NCBI RefSeq assembly: GCF_000220505.1
Contig: NZ_AFPJ01000021.1
Coordinates: 1-35,567, forward strand
DNA: 35,567 bases
DNA from: Microbulbifer agarilyticus S89
Lineage (GTDB): Bacteria; Pseudomonadota; Gammaproteobacteria; Pseudomonadales; Cellvibrionaceae
Direction: 5' to 3'
Positions 9,325 through 18,245 of the stretch are shown here, piece by piece; within the stretch, counting starts at the first letter, position 1, and each line of letters opens with the position of its first letter. The notes below the pieces were generated by a model, which was not told where the DNA came from, searched no databases, and saw nothing but the letters and a program-made list of their open reading frames with translations. A program made the translations under genes and the position numbers.

Positions 9325-11154
9325 ATGCCCAGACCCAAGTCCGCGGTCGCTCTGGAGGATGTACACTGGAGCGCCCTGAAAACCCTCTTCCCCTACCTGT
9401 TAGAGTTCAAACGCCCGGTAATACTGGCGCTGATGTGTCTGGTGGGCGCCAAAGCCGCCAGTGTTGGCCTGCCGTTCCTGCTGAAGCATATCGTGGACGA
9501 CCTGGACCAGGCCGGCGGCGTGGCCGCGGCGATCGCCCTGCCATTGGGGTTATTGCTCGCCTATGGATTCGTGCGTTTCGCCTCGGTCCTGTTTGGTGAA
9601 CTTCGCGATACTATTTTCGGCCGGGTAACCGAGCGCGCGCAGCGTCGTGTTGGGCTGGAAGTGTTTCAGCACCTGCACAAGCTCGATCTCGACTACCACC
9701 TCAACCGCCGCACTGGCGGTCTGTCGCGGGATATCGAACGCGGCAATTCCGGCATCGGCTTCCTGATGCGCTTCATGGTGTTCAATATTGTGCCAACCCT
9801 GGTTGAGATTCTGATGGTGGTGGGTTTGCTGTGGTGGAACTATAACGCCAGCTTTGCCCTGCTGGTGTTAGGTGCGGTGGTCGCTTACATCAGCTTTTCC
9901 GTCGTCGCCACAGAGTGGCGTACGCGCTTTGTGCGCGAACTAAATCAGGCCGAATCCCAGAGCAGCAGCCGCGCGGTCGACAGCCTGCTGAATTACGAGA
10001 CCGTGAAATATTTCGGTAACGAGCAGCATGAGGCGCAACACTACGATCACGAGCTGGCCGCCTGGGAGCAGGCGCGGCGCAAGAACCGCTTGTCGTTGTT
10101 TGGGCTGAATGCCGGCCAGGCCTTTATCACGGCCGCCGCCATGTGTGGCGCTATGGTGATGGCAGCGGTCAACGTCACCAATGGCACCATGACCATTGGT
10201 GATTTTGTCCTGATCAACGCCGTCATGATGCAGATCTTTATCCCGCTGAACTTTCTCGGTTTTGTGTACCGGGAGATGAAAGGTGCCCTGGCCAATATCG
10301 AAAAGATGTTTTCCATTCTCGACGTCAAGCCGGCGATCGAGGATGTTCCGTCGGCTGCGGACCTCGACGTACAACAAGGCGGTATCGAATTTCGCGATGT
10401 GCATTTTGGCTATGGTGCCGACCGTGAAATCCTCAAAGGGGTCAGCTTTCGTGTAGCGCCTCGGGAAAAGGTTGCGATTGTTGGCGCCAGTGGCGCGGGC
10501 AAGTCGACGTTGTTCAAGTTACTGTTTCGATTCTACGACGCTACCGGTGGCAGCATCCTGGTGGATGGGCAGGATATTCGCGAAGTTGGGCAGGATTCCC
10601 TGCGCCGGAACATCGGTGTGGTGCCCCAGGATACGGTGCTGTTCAATCAGTCAATTCATGAGAACGTGCGTTATGGTCGTGTCGATGCCACTGATGAAGA
10701 GGTGGCAGATGCCATCCGTCACGCGCAGCTCGACGACTTCATCCGCCAGCTGCCGGAAGGTGCCGGTACTGTGGTGGGGGAGCGCGGCTTGAAGCTCTCC
10801 GGGGGCGAAAAACAACGTGTGGCCATTGCCCGGGCAATCCTAAAGCACCCACCGATTATGGTGTTTGACGAGGCGACTTCCAGTCTGGATAGCCACTCAG
10901 AGCAGGGTATCCTGCGTGCGTTACAGGAAATTTCTCAGGAGCAGACCACGTTGGTTATCGCGCACCGCTTGTCCACTGTGGTGGATGCGGACCAGATTCT
11001 GGTAATGGATCAGGGGCGTGTGGTGGAGCAAGGGAATCATCGGCAGCTCATCGAAGCTGATGGCCACTATGCCGCCCTGTGGCGCATGCAACAACAGGAG
11101 CGGGCCCGCGAACAGGGACCGGAAGCTGCGACAGCCTCACCTGGCTCGCCCTGA
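9325..11154 (+). CDS. Atm1-type ABC exporter (fused membrane and ATPase domains)
   Basis: A 609-residue half-transporter. Six membrane helices occupy about residues 30–320, and the ATPase domain carries Walker A GASGAGKST (from 387), signature LSGGEKQR (491–498) and Walker B IMVFDEATSSLD (Asp515), followed by the H-loop IAHRLST. The segment NRRTGGLSRDIERGNSGIGF is characteristic of the Atm1/ABCB7 branch, whose bacterial members export glutathione-based or metal–thiol compounds and give metal tolerance. I chose ATG at 9325 over an in-frame TTG two codons earlier because neither has a strong ribosome binding site and ATG is the commoner start. It acts as a homodimer in the inner membrane. The substrate is not determinable here. 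Confidence 0.9.
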   Translation: MPRPKSAVALEDVHWSALKTLFPYLLEFKRPVILALMCLVGAKAASVGLPFLLKHIVDDLDQAGGVAAAIALPLGLLLAYGFVRFASVLFGELRDTIFGRVTERAQRRVGLEVFQHLHKLDLDYHLNRRTGGLSRDIERGNSGIGFLMRFMVFNIVPTLVEILMVVGLLWWNYNASFALLVLGAVVAYISFSVVATEWRTRFVRELNQAESQSSSRAVDSLLNYETVKYFGNEQHEAQHYDHELAAWEQARRKNRLSLFGLNAGQAFITAAAMCGAMVMAAVNVTNGTMTIGDFVLINAVMMQIFIPLNFLGFVYREMKGALANIEKMFSILDVKPAIEDVPSAADLDVQQGGIEFRDVHFGYGADREILKGVSFRVAPREKVAIVGASGAGKSTLFKLLFRFYDATGGSILVDGQDIREVGQDSLRRNIGVVPQDTVLFNQSIHENVRYGRVDATDEEVADAIRHAQLDDFIRQLPEGAGTVVGERGLKLSGGEKQRVAIARAILKHPPIMVFDEATSSLDSHSEQGILRALQEISQEQTTLVIAHRLSTVVDADQILVMDQGRVVEQGNHRQLIEADGHYAALWRMQQQERAREQGPEAATASPGSP

Positions 11155-11173
11155 CATCTTTGCCCTTGCATCA

Positions 11174-11212
11174 CACCCGGATACCTCACCCTGATACCTC
11201 GCCCGGATAGTG
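11174..11212 (+). repeat. Degenerate 13-bp tandem repeat
   Basis: Three consecutive 13-bp units, CACCCGGATACCT, CACCCTGATACCT and CGCCCGGATAGTG, lie just after the ABC exporter stop. The first two differ at one base and the third has drifted further. This is a short decayed tandem array in the 255-base gap before the peptidase gene. I see no terminator in that gap. Confidence 0.7.
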
Positions 11213-11409
11213 CGCGGATAGAGTACTGTCACTTGTTGGCGTGAATTGTGTTTTCTCTGGCCAGTTCACGCCACGCAAATTTCTTAATTTGCCCATAATT
11301 GCAGTCGAATATTCGGTGCCGTGCGCAAGCCTCCAATACGGTGGACATCTTTACACACCATATTTAATGTGGCGCGCACAAATAACGAAAACCCTGGGCG
11401 TGAATCTGC

Positions 11410-13152
11410 ATGAAACCTGTACTCTTTGCTGCGTCGGCTCTGGCGCTTGTCCTTGCTGCCGGCTGTTCTTCCGGTGATAAATCCTCCACCACCAAAAAGC
11501 AGGACGCGCCTGCCGAAACGACGGCACAACAGGCTGTGGATCCAGCGCAGCAAGCCGTGCAGCCCGCCACCGGCCCGCAGGCGGGCGGTATCGCAGAAGG
11601 CGTGGACCCTTCCCGTTTCAATATTTATGCACCGGTGGAGCTAAATGCCGACCTGTCCTCCCTGTCGGACAACCAACGTCAGCTGATTGGCAAACTGATC
11701 GATGCGAGCAAGATCATGGATCAGTTGTTCTGGTTGCAGTCTTACGGTCCGGCGCAGGAATTGCTCAGTGGTATCGATGACAGCGCCGCGCGTAAATTCG
11801 CTGAAATCAATTATGGTCCCTGGGACCGCCTGAACGACAACAAGCCGTTTATTGCCGGCTATGGGGATAAGCCGCTGGGTGCCGAGTTCTACCCGGAAGA
11901 CATGACCAAGCAGGAGTTTGAGGCCTGGCAGCAGCCCGGCAAAGACGGCCTCTACTCACTGGTGCGCCGCGATGAAAGCGGCAAACTGACCCTCATTCCA
12001 TACCACCAAGCCTACAAGGCGGAGCTGGAAAAAGCGGCCACGCTATTGCGTGAGGCAGCCGCGCTGGCGGAAGATGCCGAGTTTGCCGGCTACCTGAAGT
12101 TGCGTGCCGATGCACTGCTAGACGACGAGTTCCGCGCAAGCGATATGGCGTGGATGGATATGAAGAGCAACCGCATCGACGTGGTGATTGGTCCTATCGA
12201 AAACTATGAAGACCAGCTGTTCGCCTACCGCACCGCCTACTCTTCTTACGTATTGTTGAAAGACATGGCGTGGAGTGAAAAACTGGCGAAGTTTGCCGCG
12301 TTCCTGCCGGAACTGCAGCGCGGTTTACCGGTGGACGAAAAGTACAAATCGGAAACCCCGGGCACCGACTCTGACCTGAATGCCTACGATGTTCTGTACT
12401 ACGCCGGTGACAGCAATGCTGGCTCCAAGACCATTGCGATCAACTTGCCAAATGACGAAGAAGTACAGCTGAAAAAAGGTACTCGTCGCCTGCAGTTGAA
12501 AAATGCCATGCGCGCAAAGTTCGACCAGATTCTGGTACCGATCGCGGGAGTGCTGATCGCCGAAGATCAGCGCAAGCACATCACCTTTGATGCCTTCTTT
12601 GCCAATACCATGTTCCACGAAGTGGCGCATGGCCTGGGGATCAAGAAGACGGTAACCGATGGCGCCAATGTGCGGCAGGTACTGAAGGAAACGTCCTCTG
12701 CGCTGGAAGAGGGCAAGGCAGATATTCTCGGCCTGTACATGATCACTGAACTGCACGGTAAAGGTGAACTGGAAGACGGCGAGCTGATGGATAACTACGT
12801 GACCTTCCTGGCCGGCATCTTCCGCAGCGTGCGCTTCGGTGCAGCCAGTGCCCACGGTAAAGCGAATATGATGCGCTTCAACTTCTTCAAGCAGGAAGGC
12901 GCCTTCAGTCGCGATGAAGCTTCTGGCCTGTACAGCGTGGACTTTACAAAAATGCAGGCAGCGATGTCGAAACTGTCCAGCGTGATCCTTACTATTCAGG
13001 GCGATGGGGACTACAAGAAGTCCAAGGCTCTGCTCGAGGAGATGGGTGTGGTGAGCGCCGAGCTACAGGCCGACCTGGATCGATTGAAAGCCGCGAAGAT
13101 CCCTGTCGATGTGACCTTTATCCAGGGCAAGGAAATTCTTGGTATTCAGTAA
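11410..13152 (+). CDS. M49-like (dipeptidyl-peptidase III family) zinc metallopeptidase lipoprotein
   Basis: This 580-residue protein has a lipoprotein leader ending in LAAGC (Cys19), so it is predicted to be anchored in the periplasm. A low-complexity Ala/Gln/Pro linker follows, then a globular domain. The zinc site is seen as HEVAHGLG (His403, Glu404, His407) and, 30 residues on, LEEGKADI (Glu433/Glu434). This two-motif arrangement matches the M49 fold, where the second motif supplies the third zinc ligand. However, classic DPP III has HEXXGH with an extra residue, while here the spacing is the plain HEXXH. Similar shortened motifs occur in the bacterial and plant M49-like branch often annotated only as Zn-dependent hydrolase. 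Substrate specificity is unknown. A terminator lies 35 bases downstream of the stop. Confidence 0.8.
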   Translation: MKPVLFAASALALVLAAGCSSGDKSSTTKKQDAPAETTAQQAVDPAQQAVQPATGPQAGGIAEGVDPSRFNIYAPVELNADLSSLSDNQRQLIGKLIDASKIMDQLFWLQSYGPAQELLSGIDDSAARKFAEINYGPWDRLNDNKPFIAGYGDKPLGAEFYPEDMTKQEFEAWQQPGKDGLYSLVRRDESGKLTLIPYHQAYKAELEKAATLLREAAALAEDAEFAGYLKLRADALLDDEFRASDMAWMDMKSNRIDVVIGPIENYEDQLFAYRTAYSSYVLLKDMAWSEKLAKFAAFLPELQRGLPVDEKYKSETPGTDSDLNAYDVLYYAGDSNAGSKTIAINLPNDEEVQLKKGTRRLQLKNAMRAKFDQILVPIAGVLIAEDQRKHITFDAFFANTMFHEVAHGLGIKKTVTDGANVRQVLKETSSALEEGKADILGLYMITELHGKGELEDGELMDNYVTFLAGIFRSVRFGAASAHGKANMMRFNFFKQEGAFSRDEASGLYSVDFTKMQAAMSKLSSVILTIQGDGDYKKSKALLEEMGVVSAELQADLDRLKAAKIPVDVTFIQGKEILGIQ

Positions 13153-13186
13153 GCCCGAATCTTCTGGGCCTCTGTAAAGCACAAAT

Positions 13187-13215
13187 AAAAAGCCCCGCCA
13201 AGTGCGGGGCTTTTT
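13187..13215. terminator. Bidirectional intrinsic terminator
   Basis: A perfect 12-bp inverted repeat, AAAAAGCCCCGC (13187–13198) and GCGGGGCTTTTT (13204–13215), encloses the loop CAAGT. The GC-rich stem is bordered by A's on one side and T's on the other, so it yields a U-tract on either strand. It sits between the convergent peptidase and DUF389 genes and should serve both. Confidence 0.95.
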
Positions 13216-13236
13216 ATTCGGTGTTAGAGCAATAAC

Positions 13237-14316
13237 TTAGTAACCACTGCTATCCGTTGCTCCAGGCGATCCGGAAACCTCCAGGTCCATTCCTTGGCTG
13301 CGAAGTATGAGCTCGGGTATGACCCCAATTTCGAGCTGTACGGGCCTCTCGGCCAGCTCCCCCATACGTCGTTGCAAAGCATCGGCGAACTCCTGGGTAA
13401 TTACCTTTGCGCCATCCACCACATCGACGCGGATCACTATGCTGTCCTCATCAAAACGCGTGGTGATACTGGTAAAGCGAATTTCAGCGTCCGTGCCGAT
13501 GATCTCATAACTTTCGGAGATCAATGAGCGCTGGACCATATTCCGCACCAGCAATTCCTCCAGCCCGTGCGTCAGGGAGGGGACGACCACCAGAAGGCTG
13601 ATAAACGCACCTGCGAGTGCCGCGATCGCTTTGGGTTGCTTGCGAAAATACTGCAGGAAAAAAACCACCGTTGCCGCAAACGCAATTCCCACCAGGTTGG
13701 TAAGAAACAGGATAAACGGGCGTTTCGCGCTCAGGTAATCCCAGGCGACACCGACCTCGATACTGGCCTCGTTATCCAGCGCCAGCGCGATGCCTACCGT
13801 GCACAAAGGCGGGACCAAGGCTACGGCAATGGCGATTCCCGCCAGGGTTGCAGAGGTACTAGAGCGGGTGAGGGTATAGGCAGCCGCCGCGCCCGCGGCA
13901 ATGGCCACGTCGAGGTCGAGCATGCTCGGGCGCATGCGCGCGACAATTTCCGGCCCCGCCATCTGATAGCCAATGGTATGGGTCGTCAGGTATGCGATTA
14001 CGATACACAGTAGGCTTCCGGAAACCGCTATCAGCGTCGAGCGCAGTATCAGGTGCCCGTTCCAGGAAACGACGCCGAAAGCGAGAGAGATGATCGGTGC
14101 CATTAATGGCGCCACCAGCATTGCGCCGATAATCACCGCAGCACTATCCGCGAGCAATCCCAGCGTCGCGATGACGGTGGACGCGGTCATCATTAGATAG
14201 AAGCTGAGCGATGGTACCGAGCCCGGAATAATTAGGTCGTGGGCATCTGCCAACGGCAGGGGTTTTTCGATATAGCGTCGCCAGTCCGTGTGTGGCTTTT
14301 TCTCCGGCTCTGCCAT
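13237..14316 (-). CDS. DUF389 (TIGR00341-like) integral membrane protein
   Basis: A 359-residue protein. The N-terminal two thirds hold about six to seven membrane helices with the DUF389 blocks ADSAAVIIGAMLVAPLMAPI and VALVPPLCTVGIAL. The C-terminal 110 residues form a soluble alpha/beta-looking domain (ITTRFDEDSIVIRVDVVDG and following). The family is widespread and of unknown function; a transport or membrane-stress role has been suggested only loosely. The gene stands alone and convergent to the peptidase, with the shared terminator 21 bases beyond its stop. ATG at 14316 precedes a short charged N-terminus before the first helix. Confidence 0.88.
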   Translation of the reverse strand: MAEPEKKPHTDWRRYIEKPLPLADAHDLIIPGSVPSLSFYLMMTASTVIATLGLLADSAAVIIGAMLVAPLMAPIISLAFGVVSWNGHLILRSTLIAVSGSLLCIVIAYLTTHTIGYQMAGPEIVARMRPSMLDLDVAIAAGAAAAYTLTRSSTSATLAGIAIAVALVPPLCTVGIALALDNEASIEVGVAWDYLSAKRPFILFLTNLVGIAFAATVVFFLQYFRKQPKAIAALAGAFISLLVVVPSLTHGLEELLVRNMVQRSLISESYEIIGTDAEIRFTSITTRFDEDSIVIRVDVVDGAKVITQEFADALQRRMGELAERPVQLEIGVIPELILRSQGMDLEVSGSPGATDSSGY

Positions 14317-14720
14317 GAAATGGTCCAGCGTGAATTTGGCTCGATAGCGTTGTTAGGTAAGCGCAGCTGCGATTTTCACGCCAATATGCAGGTGTTATGC
14401 GGCTGCAATACGTCACTGTGATCAGTATATGTTGCCTGCGTTGCATTGCACTGATCTGGTCGCTGGTGAATACGTCAAAGCGTGTCGGCGAATCCCCCTT
14501 TCTTGAACACTCGAGTGCCAGTCGTCACCGTGCTGGCAGCGCCTGGGCGCCAGTACTCTACAATCTCATGGACGCCTCCCAAGAGCACTTGAAGGAAACT
14601 AGTTCAAGTTAAGTGCAATCCTTTGAGTAAGAACTCTTGTGTAGCCTTCTGCGTGGTGCATGTTTCGGTAACAACATAATTTCTCTGCGCCCGGGTTGAG
14701 CCGGCAGAAGAGGATTTTCG
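14317..14720. other. Divergent intergenic region, no gene seen
   Basis: These 404 bases separate the divergent DUF389 and DUF3302 genes and must hold promoters for both. I found no convincing −35/−10 pair. Short open frames here (for example 14397–14612) lack a ribosome binding site and any recognisable protein character. A 6-bp inverted repeat TGCCAG/CTGGCA around 14517–14539 is the only structure noted. Confidence 0.6.
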
Positions 14721-15062
14721 ATGGGATTCAAGCTTGATCACTGGGACTACCTGACCTTCCTCGTCATCATTGGCGCCTGCCTGTGTATTCTCGTGATTTT
14801 GCTGTGGGTAGCTGGGCTGCCTGGGCGCATTGCCATCGCCCGCAAGCACCCGGATGCGGAGGCGGTGCGCATCATGGGGTACGCAGGTTTCCTCGCCGTG
14901 GTGCCCTGGATCAATGCGTTTATCTGGGCATTTAAGCCCACCGATACCATCGATATTCGCCGTTTACCTGAAGAAGAGGCGCGCGCAATCGACGAGAACA
15001 TTGCGCGGTTGAAGGGGGGCGACACCAACTCCAACACCAAGCATGGCGACGCAGACGCTTAA
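14721..15062 (+). CDS. DUF3302 (YiaW-like) small membrane protein
   Basis: A 113-residue protein with two membrane helices (about residues 10–32 and 50–70) and a charged C-terminal tail. The start MGFKLDHWDYLTFLVIIG and the segment GYAGFLAVVPWINAFIWAFKP are typical of DUF3302, the family of E. coli YiaW. As in E. coli, it is followed directly (12 bases) by a HlyD-like adaptor gene of the YiaV type. AGAAGAGG about nine bases before the ATG is a good ribosome binding site. Its function is unknown; the invariant pairing suggests that it assists the adaptor in the inner membrane. Confidence 0.87.
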   Translation: MGFKLDHWDYLTFLVIIGACLCILVILLWVAGLPGRIAIARKHPDAEAVRIMGYAGFLAVVPWINAFIWAFKPTDTIDIRRLPEEEARAIDENIARLKGGDTNSNTKHGDADA

Positions 15063-15074
15063 GGGGCGGCACTA

Positions 15075-16229
15075 ATGCTGTTGGGCTTCGTCATACTGTT
15101 CGTCTACATCGTCGCCGTCTGGCTGACGTTCTTCAAATTCAAATGGATGAAGTTCAATATCGCCTGGGGCATTGTGTCTCTGTCGGTTGGCCTGCATCTG
15201 TTGCTGATTTTTCTGATTGGACTGCGCTTCATTACTCCGTATTCCACCAATGCCCGCATGATCCAGCACACCATTCAGCTGACCCCGCGCCTGAATGAGC
15301 CGACACTGGTGACCGATGTCTTGGTGGAGCCGAATGTATTGGTCAAAAAAGGCCAGCCGCTGTTCCAGTTTGACCGCCGGCCTTACGAATACAAGGTGCG
15401 GGAATATGAGGCGGAACTCGCGAAGGCCAAGCAAAATGTAAAGGTGCTGGAAGCGGACATTCAGCTGGCGTCGCAGAAGGTAGTGCAGAAAGAGGCCGAG
15501 CTGGTGTATGCACGCTATGAACTTGCGCTGTCGGAGAAACTCGCGCGCACCGGTGCCGGGCCGCAGGAGGATGTGGAAAAATGGAGCGCCCGAGTCGTTG
15601 CCAGTGAAGCGGGTATTCGCGAAGCGCTGGCCGAAGTTGAGCGGGCGGAGCTCGAATATAACTCACGCATTGATGGCGTGAACACCACTGTGGCCACGGT
15701 GCAGGCGAAACTCGATCTGGCCCAGTTCTATCTCGACAATACCCTGATGACCGCGCCGGAAGACGGCCACGTGATGAATTTGCAGGTGCGCCCGGGCATG
15801 GTAGCCGGTTCATTTCGTATCGGTGCCATCGCCACCTTTGTGTGTGAATCGGACCGCTATCTGCTGGCGAATTACTTTCAAGAGAACCTGAAGCATGTGC
15901 AGGAAGGGCAGGTGGTGGAAGTCGCGCTGGACCTCTATCCGGGGCAGATTTTTACCGGCAAGGTAGAGGCCATTTGGCGTGGCAGTGGCCACGGCCAGTT
16001 GCTCCCCAGTGGCAAGTTGCCCAAGTTTCATTTCCGGCCGCTGGAGATGCCGCAGGGCCAGTTCGTGGTTGCCATCCGTATGGACGGTGACGACCAGTCC
16101 AAATTCCCCATCGGCACCCAGGGGCGCGCGGCCATTTATACCGACACCTCCAGCGGTTTTGTCATTCTGCGCAAGATCGGCATCCGTGCCTATTCCTGGG
16201 CAAACTACCTGTACCCCTTCGCCGGATGA
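15075..16229 (+). CDS. HlyD-family adaptor, YiaV-like
   Basis: A 384-residue membrane-fusion protein. Two hydrophobic segments lie near the N-terminus (about 2–20 and 28–50), then a lipoyl half (VTDVLVEPNVLVKKGQPLFQ), a coiled-coil hairpin rich in Ala/Glu/Lys (about 105–205), the second lipoyl half (DNTLMTAPEDGHVMNLQVRPG) and a beta-barrel. It resembles EmrA/YiaV adaptors that reach from the inner membrane to an outer-membrane channel. The companion MFS or ABC pump expected for EmrA-type proteins is absent here. Its stop overlaps the start of the TolC-like gene by four bases (ATGA), implying translational coupling. Confidence 0.9.
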   Translation: MLLGFVILFVYIVAVWLTFFKFKWMKFNIAWGIVSLSVGLHLLLIFLIGLRFITPYSTNARMIQHTIQLTPRLNEPTLVTDVLVEPNVLVKKGQPLFQFDRRPYEYKVREYEAELAKAKQNVKVLEADIQLASQKVVQKEAELVYARYELALSEKLARTGAGPQEDVEKWSARVVASEAGIREALAEVERAELEYNSRIDGVNTTVATVQAKLDLAQFYLDNTLMTAPEDGHVMNLQVRPGMVAGSFRIGAIATFVCESDRYLLANYFQENLKHVQEGQVVEVALDLYPGQIFTGKVEAIWRGSGHGQLLPSGKLPKFHFRPLEMPQGQFVVAIRMDGDDQSKFPIGTQGRAAIYTDTSSGFVILRKIGIRAYSWANYLYPFAG

Positions 16230-17677
16230 GTTGCCGTATGCATCCGCTCGTCCTCTCATTCCTGACACTAGCGTTATGCCTGGTTGCGCAGGCCTGCGCG
16301 TTGCGCACGCCACCGTCGCCGGTAGAAAACCTCAATGCGGCACTGCCACCGGAGACCGGTGTACCTCTGGAGTGGGTCGCGCGCACCAGTAATTTACCCG
16401 TTGTGGATAACTGGCTTGGTACCTTCGATGACCCCACATTGAGCGCACTGGTTGCGGAAGCCATGGCCAACAATCTGGATTTACACCAAGCCATAGCCGA
16501 CGTGGAGATTGCTCGGCAGCTGGTGGTAGTAGCCGGTGCCCCGCTGAAACCGCAAGTGGGCGGAAAAATCGGCGCCAAGCGGACCCACGACTTCGGTGAC
16601 GATGAGCGCTTCAAGCATACCTTCGGTCATACCATCGCCGGGCTCGGGGTCACCTGGGAGATGGACCTGTGGGGCAAGTTGCGCGCGAATCGCGCGGCCG
16701 CCATCGCCGATTACGAGGCCAGTGAGTTTGATCTCGTGTACGCGCGCCAGTCCCTTGCCGCAACGGTAGCGCTGAACTGGTATCTGGTGACCGAGGCATT
16801 GCAGTTGATTCAGCTTGCGGACGACGCTGTGCGTATTTATACCCAGCTGTTCGAGCTCTCCGAAGTGCGTAATCAGAGCGGCAAGAGCTCGCAGCTAGAT
16901 GTGGTGGATGCCCGTGCGCGCCTGCAAAACGCGGAAAGTGAGCGGGAAAAGGCCAAGATCCAATATGGCGAGCTGGTGCGCATGCTTGAGGTATTGCTGG
17001 GGCGTTATCCAGCGGCGGAACTGCGTGGTGCCGAGAAATATCCGCCGCTGCCACCGCCAGTATCGGCGGGGTTACCGGTGACGCTGTTGGAGCGCCGTCC
17101 GGATGTTATTGCGGCTGAATATCTGGTGCTGGCGGCCTTTCGTAAGGAGGAGTCCGCGCGCCTGACACTGTTGCCAGACTTTTCTCTGGAGCTCACCGCC
17201 GAACGTCTTGGTGATCACTTGTTGAAAATCCTTCGCCTGAGTCCGTACTGGGCGTCGGCGGAAGTGGGCGCAACTATTCCGATTTATGAAGGTGGCGCCT
17301 TGTGTGCATACGTGCGGATCGCCACTGCGCAGCAGGCGCAGGCTGTGGCCAATTATGGCAGCGTCGTATTGAATGCGTTTCGCGAGGTGGAAACCCTTTT
17401 GGCCAGTGAATCACTGCTCGCCAGCGAACTGTATTATGCGCAGCGTGCACTGCAGGATCGCACCCGGGCAGTGGAAATTGCCATCGAGCAGTATCGCGCG
17501 GGCAAGCGCGATTTGCTGTGGGTGGGGGAGCTTCAGGCAGAGCAGTTGCTGGTAGAGTCAAATGTAATCCGCCTGCGCAATGCGCGTGTTGCTAATCGAA
17601 TCCGTTTGCACCTGGCACTGGGCGGGGGCTTTGACGCGGTGGCACTGGCAGCCCCAATCCCCGGAGGCAGTAAATGA
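16226..17677 (+). CDS. Outer-membrane efflux channel, TolC/NodT (OprM-like) family
   Basis: A 483-residue outer-membrane factor. The leader ends at AQAC (Cys24), a slightly atypical lipobox consistent with NodT-type lipoproteins. Two homologous halves follow. The first includes DDPTLSALVAEAMANNLDLHQA and GLGVTWEMDLWGKLRANRAA, and the second includes LERRPDVIAAEYLVLAAFR, the standard NodT signature. It should trimerise into a channel with a periplasmic barrel and partner the adaptor encoded just upstream. The start overlaps the adaptor stop by four bases; an in-frame ATG four codons later is an alternative. The end overlaps the ion-channel gene in the same ATGA manner. It might also serve the RND pump at 3916–8523, which has no channel of its own. 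Confidence 0.92.
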   Translation: MSCRMHPLVLSFLTLALCLVAQACALRTPPSPVENLNAALPPETGVPLEWVARTSNLPVVDNWLGTFDDPTLSALVAEAMANNLDLHQAIADVEIARQLVVVAGAPLKPQVGGKIGAKRTHDFGDDERFKHTFGHTIAGLGVTWEMDLWGKLRANRAAAIADYEASEFDLVYARQSLAATVALNWYLVTEALQLIQLADDAVRIYTQLFELSEVRNQSGKSSQLDVVDARARLQNAESEREKAKIQYGELVRMLEVLLGRYPAAELRGAEKYPPLPPPVSAGLPVTLLERRPDVIAAEYLVLAAFRKEESARLTLLPDFSLELTAERLGDHLLKILRLSPYWASAEVGATIPIYEGGALCAYVRIATAQQAQAVANYGSVVLNAFREVETLLASESLLASELYYAQRALQDRTRAVEIAIEQYRAGKRDLLWVGELQAEQLLVESNVIRLRNARVANRIRLHLALGGGFDAVALAAPIPGGSK

Positions 17678-18105
17678 GCCACCGACCACATGTGCTTGCC
17701 ACGGCGTTAACACTGGCGGTAACCACGTTTCTGTTTCACGCTGCGGTATTACTGGAACTTACCCATCATATGTCGGGAGTGCATCAATGGTTTGCCGAGG
17801 TGCTGGGCAGCGGTAGAGCGGACACCGTACTGGTCACACTCTGTTTTGTGTCGCTATTCATTACCCACGTCATTGAAGCCGCGCTGTGGGGTTTGTTTTT
17901 CTGGCGTAAGCGCCTGGTGCCAAACTTTATTGAAGGGGTGTACTTCGCCGCGTCGTCGATTACCGCCCTGGGATATGGTGATGTGGTGCTTAGACCACCC
18001 TGGCGCATGCTGGGGCCACTGCTGGCCATCAATGGCTTGCTCATTTTCGGATGTTCAACGGCGTTTCTGTTTTTGGTGCTGCAGAAGGTTTGGGGCACGG
18101 TTTAG
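17674..18105 (+). CDS. Small two-TM ion channel with K+ filter motif
   Basis: A 143-residue membrane protein of the ion-channel (PF07885) type. The pore helix and filter read SITALGYGDV (about residues 97–106), the K+-selective TxGYGD signature, between the last two hydrophobic segments. Two further hydrophobic stretches precede them (about 8–30 and 47–75). There is no RCK/TrkA-N ligand domain. Its start codon overlaps the stop of the outer-membrane channel gene, so it is the fourth member of that operon. That placement is unexpected for a potassium channel. It could set membrane potential or ion balance for the export module, but this is inference. Confidence 0.85.
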   Translation: MSHRPHVLATALTLAVTTFLFHAAVLLELTHHMSGVHQWFAEVLGSGRADTVLVTLCFVSLFITHVIEAALWGLFFWRKRLVPNFIEGVYFAASSITALGYGDVVLRPPWRMLGPLLAINGLLIFGCSTAFLFLVLQKVWGTV

Positions 18106-18245
18106 CGGTTGGCTACCGCGCTATTTTGGCTTGATACCTGTTTGTTTCACCCCGTTACGACTTTCTTGTCAGTTCCGAATCTGACTAGTCTTGCGCGTGC
18201 TTAGATCATAGACTGCCGGTATAGGGTTTAATTTGTGAGCATACC

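Noticed and set aside
14397-14612. Possible 71-residue gene in the DUF389–DUF3302 gap
   Set aside because: No ribosome binding site and no family resemblance.
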